A stretch of 64,000 nt of DNA from CAVVWJ01 sp965652025 (GTDB taxonomy: Bacteria > Gemmatimonadota > Gemmatimonadetes > Gemmatimonadales > GWC2-71-9): NCBI GenBank assembly GCA_965652025.1, contig CBFGTM010000006.1:27779-91778 (forward strand), written 5' to 3'. The notes under the pieces are model-generated. The model saw only the letters and a list, made by a program, of their open reading frames with translations. It searched no databases and was not told the origin of the DNA. The position numbers were made by a program, and so were the translations under genes. Numbering within the stretch: position 1 is the stretch's first letter; each line of letters starts with the position of its first letter. Below, in pieces: positions 1-7,194 of this stretch.

Positions 1-357
1 GAACGCGTTGAGGCGCGGAAAAACAACATCCCGCGCACCGATCTGGAGTGGAATCAGATAATTGAAGAACATGGCCGACAGCGGCATGATCGCCAGGAAG
101 ATCATGGTCGTGCCATGCATGGTGAACAGCTGGTTATAGGTCTCCGGCGAAAGGAAGGTATTGTTCGGGCTTCCGAGCTGAATCCGGAGCAGCAGCGCTT
201 CGATCCCGCCCATCAGAAAGAAGAGAAAGGCCGTGGTCCCGTAGAGGATCCCGATACGCTTGTGGTCGACCGTGGTGAGCCAGCTCCACAGGCCCGTCTT
301 CTCGCCGTGCTTGGCGCCGGTCTCTACCCGATGCTGATCAAGAACCCTGGTTGCCAT
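1..357 (-). CDS. ctaD: Cytochrome c oxidase subunit I, N-terminal part (runs off window)
   Basis: This is the first 119 residues of the haem-copper oxidase catalytic subunit, an inner-membrane protein that reduces O2 and pumps protons. The reverse-strand translation gives the family signature TTVDHKRIGILY, followed by a hydrophobic segment and the FTMHGTTMIFL region of helix 2. The ATG at 357-355 follows an AAGG ribosome-binding site at 6 nt. It lies 55 nt downstream of ctaC on the same strand, so the two are probably cotranscribed. The C-terminal three quarters lie beyond base 1. Confidence 0.93.
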   Translation of the reverse strand, partial: MATRVLDQHRVETGAKHGEKTGLWSWLTTVDHKRIGILYGTTAFLFFLMGGIEALLLRIQLGSPNNTFLSPETYNQLFTMHGTTMIFLAIMPLSAMFFNYLIPLQIGARDVVFPRLNAF

Positions 358-412
358 ACAAACCTTATCATCATGAGGTCACCCAGCCCGCTCGCTACGG
401 GCGGGGTCGCCA

Positions 413-1537
413 CTATTGGTGGGCCCGGAGGAAGGCGACCAGCGCCTTTGCTTCAGCTTCATTAATGCCCAGATTGGGCATGAGGACGCCTTTCTTGATG
501 CCCTGCGGGTCCCGGATCCAGTGTGCCAGATTCGCGTCGGTGTTCTTGAGGGTACCGGCGCCGATGTAGGAGCGGGCTCCCACGTTCGCCAGGTTGGGCC
601 CCACCATTCCCTTGGGTGCATTCACCGCCTGCAGTGAGTGGCACCCGATGCATCCCTTGGTCGTGAACAGCTTCTCGCCCGCTCCGTAGTCCGGTCCCTG
701 CGCCGGCGGAGCAGCCGCCTGGACTGTCCCACCCTGGCTCGCCGTCGTCACCCCGGATTCAGCTGAAGCAGTAGGCTGCTGAGCGGCGGCTGCAGCACCT
801 GCGGCCTTTTTGGGCCCCAGCGTCTGCATGTGGGCGACCCAGGCCTGAAACTCCTCCGGTTTCTGAGCCCGGATTCGGTATGCCATGCGGGCATGCTGGA
901 TCCCACAGAATTCGGCGCACTGCCCCGGATATTCGCCGTCGACTTCGGCCTTGAACCAGATTCGGGTTTCCCGGTTGGCGAACACATCACGCTTGGCCGC
1001 GAACTGAGGCACCCAGAAGCTATGGATCACGTCGGCGCTGCCCATCCGCAGCGAGACGGTGCGCCCCACCGGCACGTGGATCTCGTTCGCGGTAGTGATG
1101 TTGAACTCGGGGTAGCGGAATTCCCACCACCACTGATGTCCCACCACTTCGATGGTGAGCGCGTCCTTGCCTGGGATTGCGCTGGTCTGGAAGATTGCTC
1201 GTACGGTCGGCACCGCGATGGCTGCCAGAATGAGGGCGGGAATGACGGTCCAGATAATCTCGACTGTGGTGTTGCCGTGAGTTTGGTGGGGCTCGGGATC
1301 TCCGGGCTTCCCCCGGAATCGGAAAATCGCGTAGATCAGCACCCCTTCGACCAGCACAAACACCAGCAGCGCCCACCTCACCGTGGTGTCGAGCAGATCG
1401 TCGGCGATGCGGGCAAAGTCTCCCCGGGGGAGCAGCGTCGTCTGGGGGTAGTGCTCTGGACTACAACCGAGGAGCGCCACTGCGAACAGGCAGAGCGCGG
1501 TGAACCGGGACGGGCGCCAGGCAGCGGTCCTGAGCAT
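413..1537 (-). CDS. ctaC: Cytochrome c oxidase subunit II with fused cytochrome c (caa3 type)
   Basis: This subunit accepts electrons at its CuA site and passes them to CtaD. The protein begins with a lipoprotein-type signal ending LLGCS, followed by a membrane segment (WALLVFVLVEGVLIYAIF) and a second near IIWTVIPALILAAIA. The periplasmic cupredoxin domain has the aromatic VGHQWWWEF stretch and the CuA loop GQCAEFCGIQHARM. An Ala/Gln-rich linker leads to a C-terminal cytochrome c domain with CIGCH and a Met ligand in GVLMPNLG. The fused haem makes this a caa3-type oxidase that takes electrons from soluble cytochrome c. The ATG at 1537 is preferred over an upstream start at 1627, because it places the lipobox correctly. 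Confidence 0.93.
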   Translation of the reverse strand: MLRTAAWRPSRFTALCLFAVALLGCSPEHYPQTTLLPRGDFARIADDLLDTTVRWALLVFVLVEGVLIYAIFRFRGKPGDPEPHQTHGNTTVEIIWTVIPALILAAIAVPTVRAIFQTSAIPGKDALTIEVVGHQWWWEFRYPEFNITTANEIHVPVGRTVSLRMGSADVIHSFWVPQFAAKRDVFANRETRIWFKAEVDGEYPGQCAEFCGIQHARMAYRIRAQKPEEFQAWVAHMQTLGPKKAAGAAAAAQQPTASAESGVTTASQGGTVQAAAPPAQGPDYGAGEKLFTTKGCIGCHSLQAVNAPKGMVGPNLANVGARSYIGAGTLKNTDANLAHWIRDPQGIKKGVLMPNLGINEAEAKALVAFLRAHQ

Positions 1538-1690
1538 TACGCGTTCATCCTGTTCGTAAATCCACTCAAATCCGAAGGGGAAAACCTGAGCCAGCAGCAC
1601 TTTACCCTTTGCCCTTCGGAGTGTCAAGGAAGTCAGCAGCTATTCCGCAGTACCCCGGGCCGTGATAGTTTTAAGGAGACTTTCCTTGCG

Positions 1691-1726
1691 GGCCCGGAAA
1701 CCTCTCTCCGGGCCGATTCCTTTTTG
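1691..1726 (+). terminator. Hairpin plus T-tract in the greA leader (possible attenuator)
   Basis: GGCCCGGA (1691-1698) pairs perfectly with TCCGGGCC (1707-1714) across an 8-nt loop. A T5 run follows at 1720-1725 after a 6-nt gap. It lies 15 nt before the greA ATG, so it would act as a leader attenuator rather than an end-of-gene terminator. A greA leader terminator is known in E. coli; equivalence here is only inference. Confidence 0.4.
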
Positions 1727-1740
1727 CAACTGGTTGGACC

Positions 1741-2277
1741 ATGATCCGTGAAATGCGAGAGAAGCTGGGCCGGGAAATCGACCAGCTCAGCCATGAACTG
1801 AATATCCTTTTGCCGCAGGCGATCGCTCAGGCGGTCGAGCTGGGCGATCTCCGGGAAAACTCCGAGTACAAGGCCGCGCTCGAGCGGCAGCAGTTCGTGC
1901 AGGCCCGGCTGGGGCAGCTGCATCAGCGGCTGAACCAGCTGAGCCAGCTGGCCAACGCCGAGGCACCCACCGACCGCGTGGGGCTGGGTTCCCGGGTGAC
2001 CGTGCTGGACCTGGAGACCAACGAGACCGACACCTATGTGGTTGTGTTGGCCGAGATGATGGACTTCGATGCCGGCCACATCTCGCTGGCCTCTCCTCTG
2101 GGTCGAGCCCTGGGAGGAGGCAAGGTCGGAGAGGAAGTGAGCCTGCGGCTCCCCACGGCAACGCGCCGGCTGCGGATCATCGACCTAGTCACCGTCCACC
2201 AGGCCGAGGGTAACGGCGGCAACCGCCAGGTCGGTGATGCCCACCGCCAGGTGGGCGACGCCAACGGAAAGCGCTGA
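1741..2277 (+). CDS. greA: Transcription elongation factor GreA-like
   Basis: Gre factors enter the RNA polymerase secondary channel and stimulate transcript cleavage in backtracked complexes. Residues 1-75 form the predicted coiled coil, with the tip motif GDLRENSEY carrying the acidic residues needed for cleavage. The C-terminal FKBP-like part has the signature HISLASPLGRALGGGKVGEEV. At 178 residues it is about 20 longer than E. coli GreA. The extra tail contains a twofold repeat of RQVGDA, encoded by a 21-nt tandem duplication near 2221-2265 that includes a small CCCACC/GGTGGG hairpin. Its TGA overlaps the ATG of the next gene by one base. Confidence 0.88.
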   Translation: MIREMREKLGREIDQLSHELNILLPQAIAQAVELGDLRENSEYKAALERQQFVQARLGQLHQRLNQLSQLANAEAPTDRVGLGSRVTVLDLETNETDTYVVVLAEMMDFDAGHISLASPLGRALGGGKVGEEVSLRLPTATRRLRIIDLVTVHQAEGNGGNRQVGDAHRQVGDANGKR

Positions 2278-2645
2278 TGGAGTTCCCCAAGAAACAACTC
2301 CTGGTGGTTGGCGACCGGGTGCTGATCACGCCGGAGGACGGTGACGAGCGCACCCGGGTTGGGCTCTACCTCCCCGCCACCGCCATTGATGCTCAACAGG
2401 TGCAAACCGGACTCATCATGGCGACCGGTCCGGGAACCCCAGTCGCAGACCTCAGCAGTCTGGATGATGAGCCCTGGAAGATCGACGCCCGGGAGAACCG
2501 CAGCCGGGGCATGCAGGCCAAGGTTGGGGACCACGCCATCTTCTTCCGCAAGGCGGCCGTGGAAATCACCTTCGAGGAGAGGAAGTACCTGGTCGTTCCC
2601 CAAGCGGCGATTCTGGTGCTGGTGCGAGACGATCTGCCGATCTGA
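2277..2645 (+). CDS. GroES-like co-chaperonin family protein
   Basis: The 122-residue protein has the Cpn10 hallmarks: LVVGDRVLITPEDGDERTRVGLYLP at the N-terminus, then a beta-barrel with VGDHAIFFRKAAVEITFEERKYLVV and a final hydrophobic strand. Authentic GroES is about 95 residues. This one carries an insertion (SSLDDEPWKIDARENRSRGMQ) where GroES has the roof region. No groEL lies nearby and the gene is translationally coupled to greA. It may therefore be a divergent paralogue rather than the main co-chaperonin. The family call is firm; the partner is unknown. Confidence 0.75.
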   Translation: MEFPKKQLLVVGDRVLITPEDGDERTRVGLYLPATAIDAQQVQTGLIMATGPGTPVADLSSLDDEPWKIDARENRSRGMQAKVGDHAIFFRKAAVEITFEERKYLVVPQAAILVLVRDDLPI

Positions 2646-3167
2646 GTGTGCTACTTCCTTTACATCGCGAGTCCACTCACTCTCAGTGAAATCCGGTCCA
2701 TGCTGCCGCCCGGGCTGACAGCAGACCTGGCTCCTGCGGCTCAGCGGGCTGCGCTCCAGCGTATCCACCCCTCGGCTCGTACCGTCGCCCAACTGCTGGT
2801 AGGCGCCTGCTCCTGCGACCTGGTCCGTCCCCGACTGGACAACCCGATCGACGACGAGCGCGAGCTGCGGGCCCGGTATCAGGGCTGGAAACTTCCCCGT
2901 TCCGAAATCATTCGAGAGCTTGAGCGGCACCGCCGGGGCCCCCTTCCCCGACCGCACCCCTCGGGAGGATGGCCCCAGGCGCTGGCCGATTTTGTAGTCG
3001 AGCATGCCCGCAACGCCGGCTCCACGGTGTATCTGCTGGACTTTGGACCCCACCTGCCTCGGACCCGCCAGCCGACTACAGCGCACCCCTTAAGCCGCTC
3101 GGTCGAGGATGTTCGCGCGCGGGCCGGCCCCTGGCTGGTGGAGGGGAAACCGGTGCTGGTAAGTTGA
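2646..3167 (+). CDS. Hypothetical protein
   Basis: The GTG start immediately follows the stop of the GroES-like gene, so the two are translationally linked. The 173-residue product begins CYFLYIASPLTLSEIRSMLP and contains CSCDLV and a repeated-arginine central region. It has no signal peptide or membrane segment. I do not recognise a domain. Codon use resembles the neighbours and the protein looks compositionally normal, so it is probably real and cytoplasmic. Confidence 0.65.
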   Translation: MCYFLYIASPLTLSEIRSMLPPGLTADLAPAAQRAALQRIHPSARTVAQLLVGACSCDLVRPRLDNPIDDERELRARYQGWKLPRSEIIRELERHRRGPLPRPHPSGGWPQALADFVVEHARNAGSTVYLLDFGPHLPRTRQPTTAHPLSRSVEDVRARAGPWLVEGKPVLVS

Positions 3168-3243
3168 CCGGGGTGGCTGGACCGAGTTCTTGAGGTTCTT
3201 TACCGCAGGTTCATTCCGTTGACACTTTCCCCACTGAGGTTCC

Positions 3244-3873
3244 ATGTCCCAAGCCCCTGGCTCCCAGGCTGCATCCGCCGGACTGCTCGCCCTCGCCCTG
3301 CTATGTGCCTGTGGTCGCAGGGATGCCCAACCCGAATTTTCGGTGGACACTGCATCCAGCGAGGAATCCGCTGCTCAACCTGAATCGCCGAGCGCTACCA
3401 CCACCGGCACCCAACCCAGCAATCCGACCTCGGTCCCTCTCACAACCGCCGACATCGAGCGCTGGACCAAGGGCTTGGACGGCGAGCTGGACGCGGTGCG
3501 GGAGGCCTCGGCCAAGCTGAAAACCGCTCGCACCAGCGAGGACACACTGAACGCGATGATGGGGGTGCAGGAGATGGCCACGGTCGATGCCGGGGCCAAG
3601 GCGGCCGGCTTGGAACCCGAGCGCTACAAGTTCATCCGCAGCAACCTCTCCGCCGTAGTGGGGTATCTGACTCCTTCGCTCGGCGGGATCGACACTACCA
3701 GCCTCACCCAGGCCCAGCGGGACGAGCTGCGCAAGGGAAACGAGGCTCAGATCGAGCGGATGGAGCAGGAGGTGCCGCCCGAAGTGGTGGAAGCCATCAA
3801 GCCTCGCGCGGTGGAGCTCCGAAAGAAGGACATGGAATTGGTGGCCGCCCGGCTGAAAGGTGCGGGCATCTAG
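3244..3873 (+). CDS. Putative lipoprotein, alpha-helical
   Basis: A hydrophobic signal (SAGLLALALLCACG) with a Cys at about residue 23 suggests lipidation and export. After a Ser/Thr/Pro-rich linker, the remaining ~150 residues are rich in Glu, Lys, Arg and Ala and predicted helical (for example QIERMEQEVPPEVVEAIKPRAVELRKK). No known domain was recognised. The following gene starts within 45 bases, so the two could be cotranscribed. Confidence 0.7.
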   Translation: MSQAPGSQAASAGLLALALLCACGRRDAQPEFSVDTASSEESAAQPESPSATTTGTQPSNPTSVPLTTADIERWTKGLDGELDAVREASAKLKTARTSEDTLNAMMGVQEMATVDAGAKAAGLEPERYKFIRSNLSAVVGYLTPSLGGIDTTSLTQAQRDELRKGNEAQIERMEQEVPPEVVEAIKPRAVELRKKDMELVAARLKGAGI

Positions 3874-3915
3874 CAGGACCGAGTGACGCCGATCCGCGGA
3901 GTTAGCGTAGAACTC

Positions 3916-4782
3916 ATGGGAGAGTCGATAGCGAACGCGCACGCCCACCGCGAAGGGAGATTCGCCGGGAGCGCCGGAGTGCAACTCTTCTATCGGGCGT
4001 GGCTGCCGGAAGAGGGCCGCCGCAGTGCGGTGCTGGTCAATCTGCACGGCCTGGGAGACCACAGCGGGCTGTACCCGACTCTGGCCAGTCACTTTCCCGC
4101 CCACGGCATCGCGGTTTATGCCTACGACATGCGCGGAAACGGCCGCTCGCCGGGCCAGCGAGCTTACGTTAGAAGTTGGGATGAATATGGGGGCGACCTG
4201 CATGCCTTCGTGGAGTTGGTCCGGGAGCGGGAGCGGGGCGCGCCGTTGTTTCTCCTGGGGAACAGCCTCGGCGGACTGGTGGTGCTCGACTATGCCCTGC
4301 ACCGACCTGGGCACCTGGCCGGGGTTGCGCTGGCTGCCCCTCCTCTCGGCAAGCTCGGCGTTCCGCCGGTCCTGATGGCACTCGGCCGGGTTATGTCGCG
4401 GATCATTCCCCGTTTCTCACTCCGGGTCGGTATGGATCTGACCGGCCTGGCTCGCGATCCGGCAGTCGTGCAGGCGGTGGTCTCAGACCCGCTCTTTCAC
4501 CGCCGGGGCACCGCCCGCCTCTCCACTGAAGTCACCGCGGCTATCGCCCGAGTCCAGGCCCTTGCGGGTAGTCTCTCGGTTCCGCTCCTGATCCTGCACG
4601 GTTCGGCAGACCGGATGGTGCCGCCGGATGGAAGTCGGGAGTTCTTTTCCAAGGTGAGCTTTCCCGACCGCGAGTTTCGGGAATATCCGGGAGCCTATCA
4701 TGGGCTCTTCGTCGATATTGGTTACCAGCAGGTGCTGGCAGACCTGGAACACTGGATCGAAGCCCGGACACCGCCTCCGTGA
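3916..4782 (+). CDS. Alpha/beta hydrolase, monoacylglycerol lipase/lysophospholipase type
   Basis: This is a serine hydrolase of the Hydrolase_4 group, expected to cleave monoacylglycerols or lysophospholipids. The oxyanion-hole region is LHGLGDHSG and the nucleophile elbow is LLGNSLGGLV. The acid is in HGSADRMVPP and the base is the His in YPGAYHGLF. The length of 288 residues is typical. The ATG at 3916 is preferred over an in-frame GTG at 3883, since the extra residues show no conservation cue. The stop overlaps the GTG start of the DUF983 gene by 4 nt. Confidence 0.88.
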   Translation: MGESIANAHAHREGRFAGSAGVQLFYRAWLPEEGRRSAVLVNLHGLGDHSGLYPTLASHFPAHGIAVYAYDMRGNGRSPGQRAYVRSWDEYGGDLHAFVELVRERERGAPLFLLGNSLGGLVVLDYALHRPGHLAGVALAAPPLGKLGVPPVLMALGRVMSRIIPRFSLRVGMDLTGLARDPAVVQAVVSDPLFHRRGTARLSTEVTAAIARVQALAGSLSVPLLILHGSADRMVPPDGSREFFSKVSFPDREFREYPGAYHGLFVDIGYQQVLADLEHWIEARTPPP

Positions 4783-5225
4783 CTGAGCATGACGGTACTC
4801 CCACTCGCCTGAAAGTCGGCTCGGCTTTTCTCCGCGCCATGCGACTTCGTTGTCCGCACTGCGGCGGAGGCCCGATTTTCGTGACTTGGTCCCATCTGGT
4901 ACCCAACTGTCCGGTGTGCGGGCTGGGTCTCGAGCGAGGCGAGCAAGGATACTGGCTCGGCGCCTATTTCTTCAATCTCCTTGCGGTCGAGACGGTGTTC
5001 AGCATCTGGATGATCGGCTTCCTGGTGGTCACCTGGCCTAACCCTCCGTGGAAGCTGTTTCAGATCACCACTACCGCGCTGATGCTGGCGGTCCCCTTCG
5101 CGTTCTTCCCCTACTCCAAGACTCTCTTCCTGGCCTTTGACCTGCTGGTCCGACCTCCGACGGAAGAGGATTTTATTGTCCCCCACGAGGAAGCGCGAAA
5201 CCTGCGCCGCAAGCGGACCAACTGA
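4779..5225 (+). CDS. DUF983 family membrane protein
   Basis: The 148-residue protein has two CxxC pairs (CPHCGGGPIF and CPVCGLGL), typical of the zinc-ribbon-like start of DUF983. The motif ERGEQGYWLGAYFFN and two hydrophobic helices (about residues 66-88 and 92-115) follow. DUF983 proteins are small inner-membrane proteins of unknown function, often near respiratory genes. The GTG start overlaps the lipase stop (GTGA). Confidence 0.85.
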   Translation: MTEHDGTPTRLKVGSAFLRAMRLRCPHCGGGPIFVTWSHLVPNCPVCGLGLERGEQGYWLGAYFFNLLAVETVFSIWMIGFLVVTWPNPPWKLFQITTTALMLAVPFAFFPYSKTLFLAFDLLVRPPTEEDFIVPHEEARNLRRKRTN

Positions 5226-5235
5226 TCTACCGGCC

Positions 5236-5769
5236 TCAGCGTGTCCGGGGCCGAAGCAGCGGCAGATACTCGATCCAGGGACCGACCGCCTCGGTGTACT
5301 GGTGTCCCATCACCCGGGCAATCTGGGCCACATGATTGAGGTCGTGCACTACCCAGGTGGCCAGGAGTTGACCCAGTGTGACCGGGCCCAGCTCCGGGTG
5401 GCGGCCGGGACGACCGAAATCCCGGGTTCCGAGCTGCAGCGACTCGAGGCGACCGATGCTCTCCCCTCGCAGGTCGGAAAAGGTGTCGAGCAGCTGTTTC
5501 AGTGACTTCCCCCTGGAATCCCGGAACTGGGCAAATCGGTCGAAGGGGACAAAGGGGCGGGAATCGCCATGGTCCAGCAGGTGCTCGAGCCGAGGTATCC
5601 AGTCGGTACGCTCGCCGTGGATCAAATGGCCCACGACATCGAAGGGGCTCCAAGTGTCCGGTCCTTCGTTGCGGTGGGTCCAGCTCTCCGGCAGATCGGC
5701 CAGCCAGGCCCCGAGTAGGCCGGGTGTGGCGCGGAGTACCGGAACGGCGTCGGCAAGTGAGAAGTTCAT
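5236..5769 (-). CDS. DinB/YfiT-like putative metalloenzyme
   Basis: The 177-residue four-helix-bundle protein carries the three-His pattern of the DinB superfamily: the His in DVVGHLIHGE and the pair in VVHDLNHVAQIARVMGHQY. Members include bacillithiol and mycothiol S-transferases. The thiol substrate, if any, is unknown here. It lies 6 nt downstream of the TMEM175 gene on the same strand, so they form a two-gene operon. It is convergent with DUF983, with 10 nt between the stops. Confidence 0.82.
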   Translation of the reverse strand: MNFSLADAVPVLRATPGLLGAWLADLPESWTHRNEGPDTWSPFDVVGHLIHGERTDWIPRLEHLLDHGDSRPFVPFDRFAQFRDSRGKSLKQLLDTFSDLRGESIGRLESLQLGTRDFGRPGRHPELGPVTLGQLLATWVVHDLNHVAQIARVMGHQYTEAVGPWIEYLPLLRPRTR

Positions 5770-5775
5770 TGGAGG

Positions 5776-6423
5776 CTACATCGTCGGTCGGTGGGGGGTC
5801 GGCTTTCGAACCGGAAGAACGAAGAACGTGGCCAGCAACCCATGGATGGCCAAGCTGGCCCAGATGTTGACGAATGCGAGGGCGAACGAGATCCCATAGG
5901 CGAGGGGCCCGATCAAATAGCGCCGGCTGATGGTTTGTACCGCCTCCTGGTCGGCGTCGGGCTCCAACAGGCGCCCAGCCCGGGCGGCATACCACCAGAG
6001 GGCGTTGTAGGCGACCGCGATCAGTATGAAAGAGGCGCTGTACAGCGCGACCGCCACCCGGCGGCCCTTAGGTTCGGGCAGATACTCCGCCAGAACGCCG
6101 GTGGGGAACGGGAGGAACGCAATGCACATGAGAAAGAAGACGCTCAGCAGCAGAAAGTAGCGGTCGGTTCGCCGGATGAGGACAAACATGCTGTGGTGGT
6201 TGACCCACATGATGCCGATGGTGACGAAGCTGATGAGATAGCCGAGGTAGGAGGGCCACAGACTGAGGAGGGCCTTCCAGAGGGTCTCCCCGTGTCCGGT
6301 CAGCTCTGGATTCGGAACCTTGATCTCGAGCACCAGGAGGGTAATGGCGATGGCAAAGACACCGTCGCTGAAGGCTTCGACCCGTGCGGTCTCGGAAGGC
6401 CCGGAACTGATAGGCTCCGCCAT
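5776..6423 (-). CDS. TMEM175-family (DUF1211) putative potassium channel
   Basis: Residues 14-32 carry the TMEM175 signature in RVEAFSDGVFAIAITLLVLE, the FSDG motif that lines the pore in this family. About six hydrophobic segments follow, including SYLGYLISFVTIGIMWVNHH and FFLMCIAFLPFPTGVLA. Bacterial members of about 200 residues assemble as tetrameric K+-permeable channels. It is the first gene of the pair with the DinB-fold protein. Confidence 0.85.
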   Translation of the reverse strand: MAEPISSGPSETARVEAFSDGVFAIAITLLVLEIKVPNPELTGHGETLWKALLSLWPSYLGYLISFVTIGIMWVNHHSMFVLIRRTDRYFLLLSVFFLMCIAFLPFPTGVLAEYLPEPKGRRVAVALYSASFILIAVAYNALWWYAARAGRLLEPDADQEAVQTISRRYLIGPLAYGISFALAFVNIWASLAIHGLLATFFVLPVRKPTPHRPTM

Positions 6424-6545
6424 GTGACCTCGATACCATTGAAGGGAGTTCGTTCAAAGGTAGCCGGTACCTGGGCAGTCATGAGAGCCAGTGATACTGG
6501 ACGATCGAGGGTCGTAGTAGTCGGACATTCCGGAGAGGAGATCCC

Positions 6546-7004
6546 GTGTTCGCTTCTTATATCTGTCGCGCGCCCCTGCTGCTGGCGGCCGGTATGGTCA
6601 TGACGAGCTGCGGAGGGAGCGGCAGCCGCCAGCAGGAGGTCAGTCCGGTCGAGTTCGAGGACCGGCTGGTTATCGGTGAGAACGACGACAAGTCGCCGCT
6701 ACGTATTCCGGCGGCTCAGCTGCCGGCTGCCGGCCAATGCCGGCTGTGGAAGCCGAACCGGCCGGTCCGGGAGCAGGCGGCAGTGGGCTCGTGCAGTGAG
6801 ATCGAGCCTACTGCTCCGCCGGAGAGCTGGGTTCTCTACCGGCCCCGGCAGGATCCCCGGCTGGTGGATGTGAGAATTATTGATCTCGACCAGGCTGGGC
6901 TGGTCACTCAGGTGCGAGTGTATGACGCGGAGCGAGGAACTTACCTGGGCTCGAGGCAGGCCAAACGACCCGGTTCCACGCCGTCGACACCATACACGCG
7001 ATAG
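6546..7004 (+). CDS. Small putative lipoprotein
   Basis: The GTG-initiated 152-residue protein has a signal peptide with lipobox MTSC at residues 19-22, then a Gly/Ser linker. The mature part contains AAGQCRLWKP and GSCSEIEP, giving two Cys that could form a disulfide, and an ESWVLYRPRQDPRLVDVRI region. No family was recognised. Similar short envelope lipoproteins are common in this window. Confidence 0.65.
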   Translation: MFASYICRAPLLLAAGMVMTSCGGSGSRQQEVSPVEFEDRLVIGENDDKSPLRIPAAQLPAAGQCRLWKPNRPVREQAAVGSCSEIEPTAPPESWVLYRPRQDPRLVDVRIIDLDQAGLVTQVRVYDAERGTYLGSRQAKRPGSTPSTPYTR

Positions 7005-7043
7005 AGCCAAAGACCTGAAGGGTTGGCCGCCAAGGGGGCTTGC

Positions 7044-7071
7044 TTGACGGGTCTTGGGTTCGGGTTATATT
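7044..7071 (+). promoter_or_regulatory. Sigma70-like promoter of the mutasome cassette
   Basis: TTGACG at 7044-7049 and TATATT at 7066-7071 are separated by 16 nt. The predicted start of transcription is near 7078, leaving a leader of about 117 nt before the radical SAM gene. The -10 element lies inside a 17-base motif (7059-7075) that recurs upstream of the small gene at 28.5 kb. Confidence 0.6.
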
Positions 7072-7101
7072 CGGGTAAGCAGTACCGAATAAATACCGAA
7101 T
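7069..7101. promoter_or_regulatory. Putative operator: three TACCGAAT-type half-sites
   Basis: Two identical TACCGAAT sites (7083-7090 and 7094-7101) are spaced 11 bp apart, one helical turn. A near-inverted copy, ATTCGGGTA (7069-7077), overlaps the -10 box. The placement over the start of transcription is what a repressor site would look like. The regulator is not identifiable from the window. Confidence 0.45.
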
Positions 7102-7194
7102 CGAGGTCTCAGTGCCCCTCCAGCCCCCGCCCACCCGCCTTCCGCCTCCCGATCGCAAAGTTCCCCAGCTCGAACCCACTCGGCTGATCAGGAG

